A DNA stretch of 64,000 nucleotides from Thunnus maccoyii (taxonomy: Eukaryota; Chordata; Actinopteri; Scombriformes; Scombridae): assembly GCF_910596095.1 (NCBI RefSeq), contig NC_056545.1, positions 22,281,067-22,345,066 of the forward strand. The letters are read 5' to 3'. Below the pieces are notes generated by a model that was not told the origin of the DNA, searched no databases, and saw only the letters and a list, made by a program, of their open reading frames with translations. Each line of letters starts with the position of its first letter. Positions within the stretch are counted from its first letter, which is position 1. The position numbers were made by a program, and so were the translations under genes. Shown piece by piece: positions 12,350 to 23,582 of this stretch.

Positions 12350-12608
12350 ATCACAACATGTTTCAACACTCATTTGGGCACCTGACTGATGTTTTAAGAC
12401 AGACTTTAAGTATCGCTTAAGTTCAACAATGTGAAACAACAATATAACACATACAATATATTTTAATACAACTGTAAATAAGCTGTGCTTCAGTAGCACA
12501 CAACTTCTCCGACTCTTACTCATTCAAAGAAACCACGAGCAAGGCTGAACTTTGACTGGCTGTTCAACTGAAGGTTGGGGTGATGATGTCAAGAAGACAC
12601 AGATGACT

Positions 12609-12618
12609 TATAAAAAGG
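12609..12618 (+). promoter_or_regulatory. TATA box of odorant receptor 1
   Basis: TATAAAAAGG lies about 90 bp before the first-exon donor and is conserved in all three receptor units. It predicts a start site near 12640. Confidence 0.7.
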
Positions 12619-12699
12619 ACGTGATGGAGGTTAATTCACTCCTCAGCCCTGTTCACCAAAACCTCATTGTCAAATGAAGACAGACCAAACCAGTAACAT

Positions 12700-12851
12700 G
12701 TAAGTAATGTGTCTCGTACATACTGATGAGACAATACATATGATTTCATAGATTGTATTTAGTTCTGAAGTATTTTTATTTATTGTGAGACTTTGCAATT
12801 GTTGATGTTTTTGTGTAATTTTTTACCCCTGAATTTATGACTTTGTTTCAG
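12700..12851 (+). other. 5'-UTR intron of odorant receptor 1
   Basis: The donor GTAAGT (12700) and the acceptor tgactttgtttcag (ending 12851) are identical in position and length (152 bp) in all three units. A non-coding first exon spliced to the exon carrying the whole reading frame is a common odorant receptor gene structure. Confidence 0.65.
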
Positions 12852-13023
12852 ACCAACATGCTTATTTAAGATATTGTGTGACAGAATCATCCTGAACAGG
12901 CTTTTAACATCCAGGAATGGTTATTAAAAATGAATGTTCATAATATTTACTGTTGATTACAAAAACATGATATGTTTTTTTGTGTATGCCCTGTCTTTAC
13001 AAATGCTGCATGAAGCTGTGATC

Positions 13024-13953
13024 ATGAATAACACAACAGAAGTAACCCAGGTGATGCTGTTTCAGACACCTTTCAAAGCTTTGCTGTCCATGCTGCCGTG
13101 TCTCCTTTTCCTGTATGTAAATGCAGTCATGCTGTTCGCCTTGTTGAGGAAGCCCTTCTTACTGGAGTCCTCTCGCTACATCCTGTTCGGTCATTTACTC
13201 ATCATCGACACTCTCCAACTTCTAGTGACTATGTTGCTTTACCTCTTTGCTGAGACCATGGTCAGAATGATCAGCTACGTTTGTGTAACTGTCACGCTAC
13301 TTGCAGTCGCCACTTACAAAATGTCACCCATCAACCTGGCTGTGATGTCTTTGGAGAGGTATGTTGCTATTTGTTTTCCACTGAGGCACACGGACATTAC
13401 CACCAACAGGACGACGGGCACAGCCATCACTGTTATGTGGATAGTGGGCTCTTTGGACTCACTCACCCAGTTTTTCCTGTTTATCAGTCTGGAGAACACA
13501 GGTTTCATTCTGCAAAGTTTCTGCACTAAAAGCAATGTCTTCCAGCTAAAGATTTATTCAACTGTATATAACGCCTTCACCGCTATATATTTTGCGTTGG
13601 TGAGTCTGATTATCATCTATACATATATTGCTATCATGATTGTTGTAAAGTCAGCCTCGGGTAATGTTAATAAAGCCATGAAGGCCTGCAAGACAGTGTT
13701 ATTGCATCTGTTTCAGTTGTGCCTTTGTCTCACCTCCACTCTGTTTAATATGATATCCCCCAATAAGATGACGACCATAAATACTGCAATGGCTGTTACT
13801 ACTCGGTATGTCCTCTTTTTAAGTCTTATTGTCTTTCCTAAGTGTTTGAGCCCACTCATATACGGCCTCAGAGATGACACCCTCAGACATGTCTTCAGAT
13901 ACTATTTCACCTTTGGTTTCAAAGTCACTATTAAGCCATCTCCAAAGTCTTGA
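13024..13953 (+). CDS. Odorant receptor 1 of 3 (131-2-like), 7TM GPCR
   Basis: A 309-aa class A GPCR that should act in the cilia of olfactory neurons. The start MNNTTE carries two overlapping N-glycosylation sequons (N2, N3). TM1 has Asn33, Cys87 is the TM3 disulphide cysteine, and the TM3 end is SLERYVAICFPLRH (E111-R112-Y113 replacing DRY). TM7 has PLIY (277-280) followed by a basic tail. These motifs, with SSRYILFGHLL in the first loop, resemble fish odorant receptor 131-2-like proteins; that assignment is from memory. An in-frame ATG 90 bp upstream (12934) would add 30 residues, but this extension is broken in copy 3, so 13024 is preferred. The reading frame is intact in one exon. Ligand unknown. 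Confidence 0.88.
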   Translation: MNNTTEVTQVMLFQTPFKALLSMLPCLLFLYVNAVMLFALLRKPFLLESSRYILFGHLLIIDTLQLLVTMLLYLFAETMVRMISYVCVTVTLLAVATYKMSPINLAVMSLERYVAICFPLRHTDITTNRTTGTAITVMWIVGSLDSLTQFFLFISLENTGFILQSFCTKSNVFQLKIYSTVYNAFTAIYFALVSLIIIYTYIAIMIVVKSASGNVNKAMKACKTVLLHLFQLCLCLTSTLFNMISPNKMTTINTAMAVTTRYVLFLSLIVFPKCLSPLIYGLRDDTLRHVFRYYFTFGFKVTIKPSPKS

Positions 13954-14799
13954 CAAATAAATAAGAATTAAAAATATGGTTTAAATGTTTTTTGTCTGTT
14001 TCTTAAAGGTAGTGTTCATTGATACGCTGATTTTAAACTTAAATTAGTGTTTGCATTTACTCCTATACAAGACAATTACAATGCTGTATAAAGCAGGTAT
14101 TTTGTCAAGCAGCTGTAAAGTCTGAGAATTATTGTCTAAAATCATGTCTCCTCAATGAACCATGTCTATTTTCAGGGTAAAAGCTTGACTGTAATTAACA
14201 TAGTGCATACAAATTAATGTCACCCTCAATACACCTTTTTTGGTGAAATGTGTGTTAATAAAAGACCTCATTTGTACACAGTAATGATGTGACAAAGATA
14301 TTTGATAATACACTGTAAAAAAAAGTAAAAGATGACAAATTGTGTTAAATATCTAGTCTTGACTGTTGGACAAGTTTGTAATGAGACAAAACCCATTAAG
14401 GTGTCAGAAGTGCACGATGCACTAAACGATTGAGTGTTTCAATCTGTAGTATCTTTAATTTTCTTTCATATATACAATTACCTGTTTTTACAGTATATTA
14501 CACATAGTGAGAAACAATATCTATACAAAAGAAATAATGATCGATGTATGATTGTGTGCGTTTATATAATATCAATGATAACTCTACTGACAATAAAAGA
14601 AAAATGTGCATATTGTAACTTCCTTTAAAGTTACCATTAGAAGAGAAAATCATTCAAATATTTTACAATAGTTTGTTGGTTGATGAGGTTTATTGATGTT
14701 TTATTCACATCATTTTGCTTTAGTGCAATGTTTTTGCAGCCCTTTTTTAACTTTTACACTCAACTATTTTCTGCCTCTTCTCCTTTGTATAAATATAAT

Positions 14800-16268
14800 G
14801 CTGTCCACAGTGACTAGACATGATGATGATAGGATATGACGTGTCGATCAGAACAAACAAGATGAGCTTCAGGTTTGTTTATTCTAGTAAAAGTAGAATC
14901 AGGTACAGCTACAATTTAATCAGAACAATGTCCGTCACTGTCCGTGTTGTTGGCATATTGGTTCATGGTGAAATACTGTATCAACATCCTGGATTGCAAT
15001 GAAATTTGGCATGTATGGTCTCCCGAGGATGAAACTGGTTTTGGTCCAAACTACACTTAAAGGTATCCTGTGGGTTTTTTGACCACTAGTGGAACTATGT
15101 TTTTATGAGTGGGCCCCCATTTTGCGGGCGACACGATACACATTCCTGCCAATGGTTGCACATTATTCCTCCGATGTACAAAAATCACAGCCATTCACCC
15201 ATAAGCCAGGGAAGAAGACTGCAAGCAAGTAAACAATGATGTAAACAATGTGTAATGCTTTATGAGGAACGAAATAATTTAACATGTTTTTAGACCTCAA
15301 GGAGACACTGACAATGTGTTTTGGTGAGAAAATCAGAAACTTAGTTTACAAAAAACTCCAAAAGAAGGCAGCTTTAAGTTTGTGACAGTATACCTTTAAT
15401 ACTAATGATGGAAAAGGTTTGATGCTAACATAGCATGCTAATGCTATTCTAATTCTACAGTAAGAAATGTTAGCATAATGTTAACAAATGGTTTTATGTT
15501 TCCTGCATCTCTGTGTCATGTTAATAACAAGACATGGGTAGACAAAAGAAGTAGCTCATACAAATGTAGAACATTATTTGGACATTATTAAAAACACATA
15601 TGTCATAACTACTGAAGAAGGAGCTTTCAGAAAATTTCCACTCACAAAGTCAAGAATACATCAGCAGGTTGTTCAATTTTTACTTGTGAACAACCACGTA
15701 AAGGCACTGTAAGTCCAGCTGAGGTTGAGAACAGCTCAGACATTAATGTGATTCAAAGACAACATAGAGCAGAGCCTCTAACAAGGTCAATGGGAGCATT
15801 CAGTTTTTAGGAGCATTTAAGGCTTAAGGTTTTCCTTTGACACTACCCTCAAGCCAACTGAAATTCACATTTTCATCAGTCAGTGTTTTTGCCAACGATA
15901 TCTCAAGCTGAACCTGCACCAGTCTGCTGATGGTGAAGAGTAATTATGGGAATGATTTTATGGCTTGACAACCAATATGTGGTCAATATGTTGCCATATT
16001 CAAACTAAAAGTAACTATATAAAAATGCACACTTCTTGCGCATCTCTGCTGTTGAAGTATTGCCTAAACACATCTGAACAGGCTGTTTTAATAGGCTGTA
16101 TATGCTGTTGTTTAAATATTGATGACACAATGCAACACAATGATTTGCATTTCCCTTTTAGTTTATAGCTCATCAGCTTGTCAGTTAACCATTTAGAAAT
16201 CCTCTCACCAATTTTTTATGGATTTTGGCAAATTTTGCACCTAAAGGACAGACTCACATTTTTTCAAG
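14800..16268. other. Downstream flank of receptor unit 1
   Basis: Non-coding DNA paralogous to 19087-20260, nearly identical at the base level, so the duplication is recent. It contains a miniature element (15054-15377). No exon is supported. Confidence 0.6.
15054..15377. repeat. Miniature element shared by receptor units 1 and 2
   Basis: The segment begins cttaaaggta and ends gcagctttaag, short inverted ends. It contains gaccactagtggaac and gtgggccccca motifs that I recall from a dispersed percomorph repeat. The same element lies at 19344-19667 in unit 2, so it predates the duplication. Confidence 0.5.
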
Positions 16269-16354
16269 TCCATCTTAAAACAATAGTCAGGTGCCAAAAT
16301 GAACACTGACACACGTTTTTCTTGCTGTAATCATTCATCCTGTTCATACTGACC
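16269..16354 (-). repeat. Inverted copy of the receptor unit 5' flank (left arm)
   Basis: Read on the minus strand, this segment (ggtcagtatgaacagg, attacagcaagaaaaac, ggcacctgactattg, ttttaaga) aligns at roughly 80% by eye with the start of the receptor units at 16619-16700 and 20256-20294. The arms flank about 265 bp of unrelated DNA. Confidence 0.65.
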
Positions 16355-16618
16355 ATGAAGACATCCCTTCATTATGCACTTTCACTAGAAGTGGTGGGGG
16401 TAAATTCCAAATCCCTCCTTCCATGCAAAAATGTATTTAAAAGTTTATTTGAAGTTAATATGAAGCTTTAGCAGTCTGAATTAGTCAAATCAAGTCAATA
16501 TACCTTTCAATGTAACAGTCTTTTTAGTGCCAAATTCCTTTTTTTTGTTACTATCCTTCTACTGCAGCTGAAAAGGAAAACACTGTCTGTTGAGACACAA
16601 GGGAATTTTTACTAAATG

Positions 16619-16700
16619 TCAGGAGGAATAATTACAGCAAGAAAAACATGTTTTAACACTCATTTGGGCACCTGACTGATGTTTTAAGACAGACTTTAAG
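16619..16700 (+). repeat. Start of receptor unit 2 (right arm of the inverted pair)
   Basis: This segment contains the beginning of the homology shared by all receptor units: aataattacagcaagaaaaac followed by tcatttgggcacctgactga. It pairs with the inverted copy at 16269-16354. Confidence 0.65.
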
Positions 16701-16898
16701 TATCGTTTAAGTTCAACAATGTGAAACAACAATATAACGCATACAATATATTTTAATACAACTGTAAATAAGCTGTGCTTCAGTAGCACACAACTTCTCC
16801 GACTCTTACTCATTCAAAGAAACCACAAGCAATGCTGAGCTTTGACTGGCTGTTCAACTGAGGGTTGGGGAGATGATGTCAAGAAGACACAGATGACT

Positions 16899-16908
16899 TA
16901 TAAAAAGG
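16899..16908 (+). promoter_or_regulatory. TATA box of odorant receptor 2
   Basis: TATAAAAAGG lies exactly 4290 bp from the unit 1 TATA box, with the same spacing to the first-exon donor at 16990. Confidence 0.7.
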
Positions 16909-16989
16909 ATGTGATGGAGGTTAATTCACTCCTCAGCCCTGTTCACCAAAACCTCATTGTCAAATGAAGACAGACCAAACCAGTAACAT

Positions 16990-17141
16990 GTAAGTAATGT
17001 GTCTCGTACATACTGATGAGACAATACATATGATTTCATAGATTGTATTTAGTTCTGAAGTATTTTTATTTATTGTGAGACTTTAAAATTGTTGATGTTT
17101 TTGTGTAATTTTTAACCCCTGAATTTATGACTTTGTTTCAG
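16990..17141 (+). other. 5'-UTR intron of odorant receptor 2
   Basis: GTAAGT donor and tttgtttcag acceptor, 152 bp, as in units 1 and 3. Confidence 0.65.
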
Positions 17142-17313
17142 ACCAACATGCTTATTTAAGATATTGTGTGACAGAATCATCCTGAACAGGCTTTTAACAT
17201 CCAGGAATGGTTATTAAAAATGAATGTTCATAATATTTACTGTTGATTACAAAAACATGATATGTTTTTTTGTGTATGCCCTGTCTTTACAAATGCTGCA
17301 TGAAGCTGTGATC

Positions 17314-18243
17314 ATGAATAACACAACAGAAGTAACACAGGTGATGCTGTTTCAGACACCTATCAAAGCTTTGCTGTCCATGCTGCCGTGTCTCCTTTTC
17401 CTGTATGTAAATGCGGTCATGCTGTTCGCCTTGTTGAGGAAGCCCCTCTTACTGGAGTCCTCTCGCTACATCCTGTTCGGTCATTTACTCTTCATCGACT
17501 CTCTCCAACTTCTAGTGACTATGTTGCTTTACCTCTTTGCTGTGACCATGGTCAGAATGATCAGCTACGTTTGTGTAACTGTCACGCTACTTGCAGTCGT
17601 CACTGTTAAAATGTCACCCATCAACCTGGCTGTGATGTCTTTGGAGAGGTATGTTGCTATTTGTTTTCCACTGAGGCACACGGACATTACCACCAACAGG
17701 ACGACGGGCATAGCCATCACAGTTATGTGGATATTGGCCTCTTTGGACTCACTCACCCAGTTTTTCCTGTTTATCAGTCTGGAGAACACAGGTTTCACTC
17801 TGCAAAGTTTCTGCACTAAAAACGATGTCTTCCGTCTAAAGATTTATTCGACTGTATATAACGCCTTCACTGCTATATATTTTGTGTTGGTGAGTCTGAT
17901 TATCATCTATACATATATTGCTATCATGATTGTTGTAAAGTCAGCCTCGGCTAATGTTCGTAAAGCTATTAAAGCTTGCAAGACAGTGTTGTTGCATCTG
18001 CTTCAGTTGTGCCTTTGTCTCACCTCCACTCTGTTTAATATGATTATCTCCAATAACATGTTGAATATAAATACTGCAATGGCTGTTAATATTCAGTATG
18101 CCCTCTTTGTAAGTCTTATTGTCTTTCCTAAGTGTTTGAGCCCACTCATATACGGCCTCAGAGATGACACCCTCAGACATGTCTTCAGATACTATTTCAC
18201 CTTTGGTTTCAAAGTCACTATTAAGCCATCTCCAAAGTCTTGA
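17314..18243 (+). CDS. Odorant receptor 2 of 3 (131-2-like), 7TM GPCR
   Basis: Intact 309-aa tandem paralogue of receptor 1, exactly 4290 bp away, with the same landmarks: MNNTTE start, SLERYVAICFPLRH after TM3, and PLIY in TM7. It differs from copies 1 and 3 in TM2 (LLFIDSLQ for LLIIDTLQ; AVTM for AETM). A dense cluster of changes lies between TM6 and TM7 (IISNNMLN for ISPNKMTT; VNIQYA for VTTRYV), the third extracellular loop, which can affect ligand recognition. The in-frame upstream ATG at 17224 is present but not preferred, for the reason given for copy 1. The promoter, leader exon and intron are conserved, so it is probably expressed. Confidence 0.88.
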   Translation: MNNTTEVTQVMLFQTPIKALLSMLPCLLFLYVNAVMLFALLRKPLLLESSRYILFGHLLFIDSLQLLVTMLLYLFAVTMVRMISYVCVTVTLLAVVTVKMSPINLAVMSLERYVAICFPLRHTDITTNRTTGIAITVMWILASLDSLTQFFLFISLENTGFTLQSFCTKNDVFRLKIYSTVYNAFTAIYFVLVSLIIIYTYIAIMIVVKSASANVRKAIKACKTVLLHLLQLCLCLTSTLFNMIISNNMLNINTAMAVNIQYALFVSLIVFPKCLSPLIYGLRDDTLRHVFRYYFTFGFKVTIKPSPKS

Positions 18244-19343
18244 TAAATAAATAAGAATTAAAAATATGGTTTAAATGTTTTTTGTCCGTTTCTTAAAGGT
18301 AGTGTTCACTGATACGCTGATTTTAAACTTAAAGTAGTGTTTGCATTTACTCCTATACAAGACAACTACAATGCTGTATAAAGCAGGTATTTTGTCAAGC
18401 AGCTGTAAAGTCTGAGAATTATTGTCTAAAATCATGTCTCCTCAATGAACCATGTCTATTTTAAGGGTAAAAGCTTGACTGTAATTAACATAGTGCATAC
18501 AAATAAATGTCACCCTCAATACACCTTTTTTGGTGAAATGTGTGTTAATAAAAGACCTCATTTGTACACAGTAATGATGTGACAAAGATATTTGATAATA
18601 CACTGTAAAAAAAAAAAAAAAGATGACAAATTGTGTTAAATATCTAGTCTTGACTGTTGGACAAGTTTGTAATGAGACAAAACCCATTAAGGTGTCAGAA
18701 GTGCACGATGCACTAAACGATTGAGTGTTTCAATCTGTAGTATCTTTAATTTTCTTTCATATATACAATTACCTGTTTTTACAGTATATTACACATAGTG
18801 AGAAACAATATCTATACAAAAGAAATAATGATCGACGTATGATTGTGTGCGTTTATATAATATCAATGATAACTCTACTGACAATAAAAGAAAAATGTGC
18901 ATATTGTAACTTCCTTTAAAGTTACCATTAGAAGAGAAAATCATTCAAATATCTTACAATGAACAGTTGATGAAGTTTATTGATGTTTTATTCACATCAT
19001 TTTGCTTTAGTGCAATGTTTTTGCAGCCCTTTTTTAACTTTTACACTCAACTATTTTCTGCCTCTTCTCCTTTGTATAAATATAATGCTGTCCACAGTGA
19101 CTAGACATGATGATGATAGGATATGACGTGTCGATCAGAACAAACAAGACGAGCTTCAGGTTTGTTTATTCTAGTAAAAGTAGAATCAGGTACAGCTACG
19201 ATTTAATCAGAACAATGTCCGTCACTGTCCGTGTTGTTGGCATATTGGTTCATGGTGAAATACTGTATCAACATCCTGGATTGCAATGAAATTTGGCATT
19301 TATGGTCTCCCGAGGATGAAACTGGTTTTGGTCCAAACTACAC

Positions 19344-19667
19344 TTAAAGGTACCCTGTGGGATTTTTGACCACTAGTGGAACTATGTTTTTATGAGTGGG
19401 CCCCCATTTTGCGGGCGACACGATACACATTCCTGCCAATGGTTGCACATTATTCCTCCGATGTACAAAAATCACAGCCATTCACCCATAAGCCAGGGAA
19501 GAAGACTGCAAGCAAGTAAACAATGATGTAAACAATGTGTAATGCTTTATGAGGAACAAAATAATTTAACATGTTTTTAGACCTCAAGGAGACACTGACA
19601 ATGTGTTTTGGTGAGAAAATCAGAAATTTAGTTTACAAAAAACTCCATAAGAAGGCAGCTTTAAGTT
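19344..19667. repeat. Miniature element, unit 2 copy
   Basis: Paralogue of 15054-15377 carried along by the segmental duplication. The surrounding flank (18244-20260) matches the unit 1 flank almost base for base and holds no exon. Confidence 0.5.
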
Positions 19668-20799
19668 TGTGACAGTATACCTTTAATACTAATGATGGAA
19701 AAGGTTTGATGCTAACATAGCATGCTAATGCTATTCTAATTCTACAGTAAGAAATGTTAGCATAATGTTAACAAATGGTTTTATGTTTCCTGCATCTCTG
19801 TGTCATGTTAATAACAAGACATGGGTAGACAAAAGAAGTAGCTCATACAAATGTAGAACATTATTTGGACATTATTAAAAACACATATGTCATAACTACT
19901 GAAGAAGGAACTTTCAGAAAATTTCCACTTACAAAGTCAAGAATACATCAGCAGGTTGTTCAACTTTCACTTGTGAACAACCACGTAAAGGCACTGTAAG
20001 TCCAGCTGAGGTTGAGAACAGCTCAGACATTAATGTGATTCAAAGACTAACATAGAGCAGAGCCTCTAACAAGGTCAATGGGAGCATTCAGTTTTTAGGA
20101 GCATTTAAGGCTTAAGGTTTTCCTTTGACACTACCCTCAAGCCAACTGAAATTCACATTTTCATCAGTCAGTGTTTTTGCCAACGATATCTCAAGCTGAA
20201 ACTTCATCAGTCTGCTGATGGTGAAGAGTAATTATGGGAATGATATTATAGCTTGGTCAGTATGAACAGGAGGAATAATTACAGCAAGAAAAACTGTCAG
20301 AGTCTGCTCTCCCCCTCACCTGTTGCTGTGGGAATTGTCCAGTCATTCAATCTCACTCTCTGCTCTGCCACACCCCTCATTAGTTCAGCCACTTTCACCT
20401 GGTGCTCCCACCTGCTCATCATCTCCAATCAAGCCAGTGTATAAGCTGCCTCAGTCCACTCCCTCTTTGTCAGATTGTCTATGCTGCTATGTTAAGTCGT
20501 CTTGCCTTCATCTCTGGACTGCCTTCCTGGTTCCTGATCGGCTCGTCTCCGACCATCGCTCCTCGTCTCTGCCCTGGTAAACCCACCAGCCTTCTGTCCC
20601 TGACTCTGAGTTCTGCCTCCCTGTTTCCTGGTCTTTGTCTGCTTGTGATTGAGAGACTTTCCAATTCCTGCTCTGCCATCTTCTCTGGTTACATCTGCTC
20701 TGCTCCCTGTTTACCTGCTGCTAAAGCAGCCCAAAGCCACATCTCTGCCTCCGTACCGCCCCTAAGACTGCGCTATTGACCTCTTGCCTGGGACTTCAC

Positions 20800-22642
20800 C
20801 CCCCAAGGGGTGCCTGTACTCCCTGTCTGAGCCCGAGAGAAAGGCCATGGAGACTTACATCAATGACTCAACGCCTTCGAGCTGCTCCAGGGGGCCACCA
20901 TTTTCACCAAGCTCGACCTGCGCAACACCTACCACCTTGTCAGTATCAGAGAGGGAGACGAGTGGAAAACGGCCTTCAACACCCTGACAGGGCAATACGA
21001 GTACCTTGTCATGCCATTTGGCCTCACCAATGCCCCCGCTGTCTTCCAGGCCCTGGCAAACGATGTTTTCGAGACATGCTCAACTGGTTCGTCTTTGTCT
21101 ACCTGGATGACATTCTCATCTTCTCCCAGTCCAGAGAGGAACACATTCACCATGTCCAAGCCATCCTCCAGTGCCTCCTTGAGAACTCCCTGTTCATCAA
21201 AGCTGAGAAGTGTGAGTTCCATGCCTTGTGAGTGTCCTTCCTGGGGAACATAGTTGCACAAGACAGTGTACAGATGGACCCAGCTAAAGTCTCCGCCGTC
21301 ACCTCCTGGCCTGTTCCTGAGACCCGCAAACAGCTTCAGTGCTTCCTGGATTTTGCCAATTTCTACCACCACTTCATCCACAATTACAGCTCTGTGGCAG
21401 CTCCTCTCACCTCCCTGACCTCCTCCAAGGTGCCTTTTCAGTGGTCACCCTCCACTGACAAAGCCTTCCAAACCCTCAAAACACGGTTCACCTCAGCACC
21501 CATCCTTCAGATGCCCGACCCTAATCACCAGTTTGTTGTGGAGGTGGGCGCCTCTGATGTGGGGGTAGGGGCCGTCCTGTCCCAGCTCTGCCACTGACCC
21601 ATGTGCCTTCTTCTCTCGGCATTTGTCGCCTGCCGAGAGAAATTATGATATTGGCAACAAGGAGCTGCTGGCAGTGAAGATGGCCCTCGAAGAGTAGCGT
21701 CATTGGTTGGAGGGTACCAAAGAGCCTTTTCTTGTCTGGACTGACCACAAGAACTTGGAGTACATCTGATCTGCTAAAAGACTGAATTCCCGCCAAGCCC
21801 GTTGGTGCCTACTCTTTGCCCAGTTCAACTTTACCCTTTCCTACTGCCCTGGGTCACGTAATGCCAAACCCGACGCCCTGTCCCGGCAGTTCCAGAGAGC
21901 GGAGGAATCTGGAAAGAGGCCAGAGCCCATCCTCCCTGGGTCCTGTCTTGTCGCCGCAGTGACCTGGGACATTGAGGAGAGGGTGAGAGCAGCTGCTGAG
22001 GGACAGCCTGGTCCCAGCTCCTGCCCGCCAAACTGCTTGTTTGTCCCTCCAGCCTTGAGGTCAGAGGTGCTGCAGTGGGCCCACTCCTCCAAGCTCTCCT
22101 GCCACCCTGGTGCTCGACAGACACAGCACGCCCTCCTCCAGTGCTTCTGGTGGCCCAATTTGGAAGAGGACACCCAGGACTTCGTCAAAGCCTGCCCAGT
22201 CTGTAATCAACACAAGACCTCCCACCAGGCCCCGGCAGGACTTCTGCAGCCTCTTCCTGTTCCCCATCGCCCGTGGTCCCACATCTCCATGGACTTTGTG
22301 ACGGGCCTTCCCTCTTCTGAAGGCCACACTGTCATCCTGACCATCGTGGACCACTTCAGTAAAATGCTCTGCCAAGCTCCCTTTAGCCAAGGGAACTGCT
22401 CAGTTGGTCCTGCTCTAGATATTCCGTCTTCTCATGGCCTCCCTGTCGATGTGGTGTCGGACCATGGGCCTCAAGTTGCCTCAGTTTTTTGGAAAGAGTT
22501 TTGCAGGCTCCTGGGTGCCACCGCCAGTCTGTCCTCCGGCTTCCACCTTCAGACCAATGGGCAAACGGAGCACATGAACCAGGAGTTGGAAATGGCCCTG
22601 CGGTGCATGGCCTCCCAGAACCCCTCCTCCTGGACCTCATAA
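20800..22642 (+). pseudogene. Broken gypsy pol gene (RT, RNase H, integrase)
   Basis: Remains of a Ty3/gypsy polyprotein. Reverse transcriptase shows [27 protein letters not shown] and the catalytic YLDD at 21100-21111. RNase H follows, with [18 protein letters not shown], then integrase with a zinc-binding CPVCNQHK and core motifs MDFVTGLP and VVSDHGPQ. The frame is broken by an in-frame TGA at 21229-21231, another at 21595-21597, further stops near 21697 and 21768, and frame changes near 20870 and between 21600 and 21960. No functional enzyme can be made. Confidence 0.88.
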
Positions 22643-23195
22643 CTGTTGTGGGTAGAATATGCCCACAACTCCCTCATCTGCTCTGTCACCGGCCTCTCTC
22701 CTTTCCAATGTGCCTACAACTATCAACCGCCGTTATTCTCCACCCAGGAGAAGGAGGTTTCCCGCCCGTCTGTCCAAGCCTTCATCTGCCACTGCTGCAG
22801 AACCTGGCTCCGGGCCCGTTCCGCCGCCAACCGCCGCCAACCGCTGCCACACCCCTGCACCTACTTACCAAGCAGGTCAGTGAGTGTGGCTCTCCACCGG
22901 AGACCTGCCCCTCCACATGGAATCCAGGGAGATGGCACCCAAACACATTGGACCCTTCACAATACAGAAGGTCATCAACCCCGTTGCCAGTCCATGACGC
23001 CCTGCCTACGGCCTTCCAGCAGTGAGTACTCCCCGCCCCTCTCTGCACACTGCTGCTTCTCCCGGAGCTCTGGACTAGAGACTGCTCTTGAGCAGTGTTG
23101 CGTCTTTCTCTTCTTTGTCACCGATCAAGCCTCCCGAGGAACTGTTGGACTGTTGCCAGCGCTGTGGTTTGTCTGCCTTGGGAGTGGAAGATCAG

Positions 23196-23206
23196 GGTTT
23201 GATTCC
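23196..23206 (+). other. tRNA-like B-box near the gypsy 3' end
   Basis: GGTTTGATTCC matches the RNA polymerase III B-box consensus GGTTCGANTCC at all but one position. About 35 bases upstream, gctgtggtttgtctgcc could be a degraded A-box. It may be a SINE head within the element, or chance. Confidence 0.3.
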
Positions 23207-23582
23207 CGGTGGAGCCATACTCACCAGAACTGTGTTTCTCTGACCGTGCTACTATTGTCTTGACATTGTGTGGAATAAAGGCTGTAAAATATATACTGGT
23301 GTCGTTTGTGCTGCAATTGGGTCCATTCTATACCCGTTACAAAAACTTGTTTCAACGCTCATTTGGGCACCTGACTGATGTTTTAAGACAGACTTTAAGT
23401 ATCCTTTAAGTTCAACAATGTGAAACAACAATATAACACATACAATATATTTTAATAGTGCTGTAAATAAACTGTGCTTCAGTAGCACACAACTTCTCCG
23501 ACTCTTCCTCATTCAAAGAAACCACGAGCAAGGCTAAGCTTTGACTGGCTGTTCAACTGAAGGTTGGGGTGATGATGTCAAG

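Larger units (their letters stand above)
20290..23346 (+). mobile_element. Decayed Ty3/gypsy retrotransposon between receptor units 2 and 3
   Basis: The element (20295-23341) begins TGTCAG, ends GTTACA and is flanked by a 5-bp duplication AAAAC (20290-20294 and 23342-23346). The paralogous junction at 16641-16651 shows the uninterrupted empty site, which fixes both ends. The order reverse transcriptase, RNase H, integrase identifies Ty3/gypsy. Gag and protease are missing: only about 500 bp separate the left end from RT. Near the right end are AATAAA (about 23275) and the phrase tgcaattgggtcc, which resembles the ends of fish gypsy LTRs that I recall. I did not find two clearly matching LTRs. 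Stops and frameshifts show that it is dead. Confidence 0.9.

Noticed and set aside
12167-12523. Minus-strand frame beginning MSKSRRSCVLLKHSLF, seen three times in the window
   Set aside because: The repetition comes from the duplicated receptor 5' flank; the three copies diverge in length and have no promoter or splice support.
12676-12926. 34-codon ORF created by splicing the receptor leader exon to the main exon
   Set aside because: It is conserved only because the units are recent duplicates; composition gives no sign of selection. It may act as an upstream ORF but cannot be claimed as a gene.
20253-20779. Open frames at the left end of the gypsy element
   Set aside because: Pyrimidine-rich LTR-like sequence; no gag or protease motifs.
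21521-22390. Minus-strand frames across the gypsy integrase region
   Set aside because: Antisense shadows of pol in GC-rich sequence.
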